This document shows, in pieces, positions 61,031 to 64,000 of a stretch of DNA of 64,000 bases. The notes beneath the pieces were generated by a model, which saw only the letters and a program-made list of their open reading frames with translations, did no database searches and was not told where the DNA came from. Location: NCBI RefSeq assembly GCF_015163075.1, contig NZ_JADDXU010000010.1:1-64000 (forward strand), written 5' to 3'. The translations under genes were made by a program, and so were the position numbers. The stretch is from Streptomyces justiciae (GTDB lineage Bacteria > Actinomycetota > Actinomycetes > Streptomycetales > Streptomycetaceae). How positions within the stretch are numbered: position 1 is the stretch's first letter; every line of letters starts with the position of its first letter.

Positions 61031-61082
61031 GTATATTTACGCCGTATACGTACACTTTGCGCCCCGGGGTGCATAGAGTCAA
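61031..61082 (-). promoter_or_regulatory. Polysaccharide-locus promoter/operator E (before the fusion gene; divergent to TetR)
   Basis: On the minus strand TTGACT (61077-61082), 17 nt and CAAAGT (61054-61059) are followed 4 nt later by GTATACGGCGTAAATATAC (61049-61031), 18 of 19 identical to site B. The fusion ATG is 17 nt further. The same 113-bp gap holds the leader of the divergent TetR gene, 77 bp from the site. Confidence 0.85.
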
Positions 61083-61126
61083 CACGAGCGGCCGTACGAC
61101 ACCGATCGACCCTTCGGAGGCAAGGC

Positions 61127-61864
61127 ATGGCCAACGACCAGGCACGGGGACGCAAGAAGGACGACGAGGCCGCCGCCCCGGCGCGCCGCGCCAGCGACCG
61201 CGGCCGCTACGGCCGTCTCAGCCGTGAACGCGTCCTCGCCAGCGCCCTCGACCTCGTCGACCGTGACGGACTCTCCGCGCTCAGCATGCGCCGCCTGGGC
61301 GCCGAGCTCGGCGTGGAGGCGATGGCCCTCTACCGGTACGCGGCCAGCAAGGACGCCCTTCTGGACGGCCTGGTCGAGGCCCTTCACCTGGAGCTGGAGG
61401 AGCGGCTGGGCTCGGAGACGGTCACCGCCTCCGACTGGCGGGCCGAGCTGGGGCGCATCGCCCGTGCGACCTACGACGTCTGCCTGGCCCACCCCCAGGT
61501 CGTGCCGCTGCTCTCCACCCGTATGCTCGCCGTCCCGCTGGCCCGGCGGCCCCTCGCGACCCTCCGGCATCACGAGCGCGTCATCGCCCTGCTCGAGGCG
61601 GCCGGATTCGACTCGGTCCGGTCCGCCGCCGTGTTCCGTGCCTTCACCGCCTGGGTCCTGGGCTACGTCTCCGTCGAACTCCAGGCCATGGTCGACAACC
61701 CCGAGGAGCCCGACCCCGCCTTCCGCCTCGGCCTGCACCACATGCCGCCCCAGGAGCTGCCCCGGCTGCGTGCGGCCGCGCCCGCCCTCGCCGAACAGGG
61801 CGGGCCGGAGGGGCTGGTGGCGGGGCTGGACGCGCTGCTCGACCGTTTCACCGGGGAGGCGTGA
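61127..61864 (+). CDS. TetR-family regulator (TetR_C-like ligand domain)
   Basis: The 245-residue product has a basic N-terminus, a TetR helix-turn-helix (RVLASALDLVDRDGLSALSMRRLGAELGVEAMALYRYAASKD, about residues 36-77) and a C-terminal domain of the TetR_C_1 type, which senses small molecules. It is divergent from the fusion gene with operator E between them. It is therefore the best candidate for the repressor that reads the five operators in the locus. GGAGG precedes the start. Confidence 0.92.
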   Translation: MANDQARGRKKDDEAAAPARRASDRGRYGRLSRERVLASALDLVDRDGLSALSMRRLGAELGVEAMALYRYAASKDALLDGLVEALHLELEERLGSETVTASDWRAELGRIARATYDVCLAHPQVVPLLSTRMLAVPLARRPLATLRHHERVIALLEAAGFDSVRSAAVFRAFTAWVLGYVSVELQAMVDNPEEPDPAFRLGLHHMPPQELPRLRAAAPALAEQGGPEGLVAGLDALLDRFTGEA

Positions 61865-61880
61865 GACGCGGTTCGTGCCA

Positions 61881-62016
61881 GGGATGCGCCGGTCGACTCA
61901 ACGGGCTCACTCCAGGGATGCGCCGGCCGGCTCAACGGGCTCATCCGAGCGATGTGCCGGTCGACCCAACGGGCTCACTCCATCGGTGTGCCGATCGGCC
62001 CAACGGGCTCATCCCC
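61881..62016. repeat. 34-bp tandem repeat, four units
   Basis: Units begin at 61881, 61915, 61949 and 61983. All keep CAACGGGCTCA in the same place; the first parts vary. The repeats follow the TetR stop by 17 bp. No spacer structure and no cas genes exist, so it is not CRISPR. The 17-bp palindrome CCGGTTGAGTCAACCGG follows at 62020-62036 and may end TetR transcription. Confidence 0.85.
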
Positions 62017-62019
62017 GGG

Positions 62020-62036
62020 CCGGTTGAGTCAACCGG
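62020..62036. promoter_or_regulatory. 17-bp palindrome after the tandem repeats
   Basis: CCGGTTGA and TCAACCGG pair around a central G. It could be a terminator stem for TetR or an operator for the LAxTG gene, 125 bp downstream. No T tract follows. Confidence 0.45.
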
Positions 62037-62161
62037 TGTGAAAGGCGGGGCAACCGCGCCGTACAACCGTTCGGCGCCCACGGACGTCTGATCTTCGGGA
62101 ACGCGTTCCCCGAGGTTCATCCGCCCGTCACTGTCCCCCCACCGCCGCGAAGGACCCTTTC

Positions 62162-63451
62162 ATGCGCCACGCCGCACCCGGCACCCGTACGCTCCGACAG
62201 GCCACCGGCGCACTCGGCGCCGTCGCTCTGATGGCATTGGGCGCCGCGCCCGCCGTCGCCGCCGACCCCGCCCCCACGCCCCACCTGGTCCTGGGCGAGA
62301 TGGCGCCGAGGGTCGACGGACTGAAGCCGGGCGGCACCTACGACGTCCCCGTCAGCTTCACCAACACCGGCACCGCGGCGCTCGACAAGGTCTACCTCCA
62401 GTACTCGGTCACGCGCGGGCTGAGCCACACGGAACTGCCCTCCAACTGCATCCGCTACGACGTCGGTTCCTACGACGAGCTCCCGGAGAAGTCCTACGCC
62501 ATCTGCGAGTTCGACCAGCCGGTGGAGCCGGGCGTCGTCTACGCCCCCGAGAAGGCGCTGACGCTCAACGTCCTCGACTACGCGCTGCACGACGAGCTCC
62601 GCGTGGTGGTGGACGCCGACGGCTCGCTGCCCGGCGACGAGAACGGCGTGCCGGTACCCGGCACCGGTCCCGCCGTGAAGCTCGTCGAGAAGCCCGACGC
62701 GACCCCGGCCGAGCCCGGCAGCGGCGAGCACGAGGGCTGGGACGACGCCAACGTCTCGGTGAACGCGGAGAACACCGCCGACCTCCAGCTGTCCGCCGGC
62801 AAGCTGAGCGGCAAGGTCGGCGACACGGTGTCGCTGGAGGTGAAGCTCACCAACGCCGGGCCCGGCTGGGTCCTCGGTGAGCTGGACAACTCCGTGACGA
62901 AGGTCCGCGTCACCATCCCGGCGGGCACCACCGTCACCAAGGCCGCGCCCTGCACCAAGGTCGGCGCCGGCGTCTACGAGTGCGGCACCGCCCAGCGCTG
63001 GCTCAAGGAGAACGCCGTCGAGAGGCGCACCTTCAAGCTGCGCATCGACAAGGCCGTCACCGGTGCCAAGGCCTCGGCGAAGCTCACGGGGCAGGCCCGG
63101 CCGTACGACAAGAACCCGGAGAACGACAGCCTCGAGATCCCGCTCGACGTCACGGGCGGCTCGTCCGGCAACGGCGGCGGGTCGGCCGGCACCGATGGTG
63201 GCTCGTCGTCGTCCACGGGCGGTGACTCCGGGACGTCCACCTCCGGCGGCTCCGGCTCCGACGGCGGCTCGACCACGTCCGGCGGCTCCTCGGCCACCGG
63301 CACCTCCGGGTCCTCCACGACCGCGAACGGCGACCTGGCCAGCACCGGTTCCGGCGCGGCCCTGCCCCTCGCGGGCGCGGCCGCCGCGGCAGTCGCCGTG
63401 GGCGCGGGCGCGGTCCTGGTCGTACGGCGACGCAGGTCGGCCCAGCAGTAA
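62162..63451 (+). CDS. Secreted LAxTG cell-wall-anchored surface protein
   Basis: The 429-residue protein has a signal peptide (about residues 1-33, with APAVAADP at the cut), two beta-rich repeat-like domains with DUF11/CARDB-type features (VPVSFTNTGTAALDKVYL; GDTVSLEVKLTNAGPGW), a Gly/Ser/Thr linker of about 70 residues, and a sorting signal LASTG, a hydrophobic helix and RRRRSAQQ. LAxTG is the class E sortase motif of Streptomyces. It should be attached to peptidoglycan. Its ligand is unknown. Confidence 0.92.
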   Translation: MRHAAPGTRTLRQATGALGAVALMALGAAPAVAADPAPTPHLVLGEMAPRVDGLKPGGTYDVPVSFTNTGTAALDKVYLQYSVTRGLSHTELPSNCIRYDVGSYDELPEKSYAICEFDQPVEPGVVYAPEKALTLNVLDYALHDELRVVVDADGSLPGDENGVPVPGTGPAVKLVEKPDATPAEPGSGEHEGWDDANVSVNAENTADLQLSAGKLSGKVGDTVSLEVKLTNAGPGWVLGELDNSVTKVRVTIPAGTTVTKAAPCTKVGAGVYECGTAQRWLKENAVERRTFKLRIDKAVTGAKASAKLTGQARPYDKNPENDSLEIPLDVTGGSSGNGGGSAGTDGGSSSSTGGDSGTSTSGGSGSDGGSTTSGGSSATGTSGSSTTANGDLASTGSGAALPLAGAAAAAVAVGAGAVLVVRRRRSAQQ

Positions 63452-63469
63452 CTCCGCCTGCCTCAAAAA

Positions 63470-63575
63470 AGAGAGGGGCCCTCCCACAGGGCCCCTCCCA
63501 CAGGGCCCCCTCTCACAGGGCCCCCTCTCACAGGGCCCCCTCTCACAGGCTCCCTCTCACCGGCTCCCTCTCACC
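63470..63575. repeat. Short GC tandem repeats including a terminator-like hairpin after the LAxTG gene
   Basis: About six copies of a 15-17-bp unit (CTCTCACAGGGCCCCC and variants) start after a run of A. The first part, GAGGGGCCCT and AGGGCCCCTC, can form a hairpin and so may end transcription of the LAxTG gene. The repeats run into the end of the EamA gene, whose stop is at 63557. Confidence 0.7.
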
Positions 63576-64000
63576 GCCCCCACACTCGCCACCACCACCA
63601 TCCCGATCGCCCCGCACTGCACCGGCGACAACCCCTGCCCCAGCACCAACCACCCCGCCGTCGCCGCGAGCGCCGGCGCCAGGCTCATCAGGACCGCGAA
63701 CGTCGCCGCCGACAGCCGCCGCAGGGCGAGCAGTTCGAGGGTGTACGGCACTCCGGAGCTCAGCACCGCGATGGCGAGGCCCAGCCCCAGCACGCCCGGC
63801 TCCAGCAGTGCCGCCCCCGACTCCCCGATGCCCAGCGGCAGGCTGACCAGCGCGGCGACGCCCATCGCGATCGCGAGCCCGTCCAGGCGCGGGAAGCGGG
63901 CGCCCGCACGGGCGTTGAGCAGGATGTACGCCGCCCACATCGCCCCGGCGCCCAGCGCGAATGCCACTCCGGTCACGTCGAGGCTGCCGAAGTCGCCGCC
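63557..64000 (-). CDS. EamA/RhtA-type transporter (partial, start beyond window)
   Basis: The C-terminal 147 codons of a drug/metabolite exporter are visible and the frame is open to base 64000. Helices are predicted in GVAFALGAGAMWAAYILLNA, VAALVSLPLGI, VLGLGLAIAVLSSGVPYTLELLALRRL, and AATFAVLMSLAPALAATAGWLVLG, as in RhtA threonine/homoserine exporters. Its stop lies within the tail repeats. Confidence 0.87.
   Translation of the reverse strand, partial: GGDFGSLDVTGVAFALGAGAMWAAYILLNARAGARFPRLDGLAIAMGVAALVSLPLGIGESGAALLEPGVLGLGLAIAVLSSGVPYTLELLALRRLSAATFAVLMSLAPALAATAGWLVLGQGLSPVQCGAIGMVVVASVGAVRGSR

Noticed and set aside
61881..62016. Repeats of regular length considered as a CRISPR array
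   Set aside because: The units are directly adjacent with no unique spacers, only four copies exist and there are no cas genes.

Overview
This window is chromosomal DNA from a Streptomyces-type actinomycete. The evidence is very high GC, frequent GTG starts, start/stop overlaps of the ATGA or GTGA kind, and family content typical of the genus: a WhiB-like protein, KcsA, two DUF574-type SAM methyltransferases, a conservon-type P450, an LAxTG cell-wall protein and a long-form RmlA. It holds about 60 genes, one tRNA-Pro, one MITE and several short tandem repeats. Nothing looks like a phage, plasmid or CRISPR array.

Layout. (1) 1-5.7 kb is an inositol locus: a sugar ABC permease and lipoprotein point left, while iolC, iolD and a GntR regulator point right. 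A perfect 15-bp inverted repeat lies between them and carries a TTGACA hexamer in each arm. The iolC product looks internally deleted. (2) 5.7-19.4 kb is housekeeping and mixed: aldo-keto reductase, NudK-type Nudix, cold-shock protein, DEAD-box helicase, tRNA-Pro(GGG), DUF309, cobF, a MITE, a DHA2 efflux pump, cobK, a HAD phosphatase, TauE/SafE, a lipase, a coupled whiB-dps pair and a methyltransferase. (3) 19.4-27.7 kb is a tightly overlapped leftward operon: XRE-cupin regulator, M24 protein, thiamine-diphosphate E1 alpha and beta, TRZ/ATZ-type amidohydrolase, bicupin, SDR and M20 hydrolase. It reads as a complete catabolic pathway whose substrate I cannot name. (4) 27.8-38.3 kb carries a DUF4333 protein with an ABC exporter and response regulator, a P450, kcsA, a second methyltransferase, a glutamine-synthetase-like enzyme followed by an amidohydrolase (a split FluG arrangement) and a DUF4916 protein.

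(5) 38.3-61.1 kb is an exopolysaccharide locus of the Wzx/Wzy type. It has nucleotide-sugar genes (galE, rmlA, rmlB, ugd, an epimerase, and a fused DegT aminotransferase-CapD dehydratase), an initiating sugar transferase, three glycosyltransferases, two methyltransferases, a 2OG-Fe(II) oxygenase, Wzy, a Wzz/tyrosine-kinase-like protein, Wzx and an LCP ligase. (6) 61.1-64 kb has a TetR regulator, 34-bp tandem repeats, an LAxTG surface protein and the end of an EamA transporter.

The most striking observation is regulatory. Five promoters across the polysaccharide locus (before galE, a GT4 gene, the sugar transferase, a second GT gene and the DegT-CapD fusion) share one architecture: a TTGacn-like -35, exactly 17 nt, a -10, then 3-5 nt later a 19-bp near-palindrome close to GTATACGTCGTAAATATAC that should sit over the transcription start. 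This implies one dedicated repressor for the whole locus. The TetR gene divergent from the last of these sites is the obvious candidate. Other notable points are the aminotransferase-dehydratase fusion, a Wzz/BY-kinase whose Walker motifs are lost, and an epimerase pseudogene at the left edge of the less GC-saturated part of the locus.
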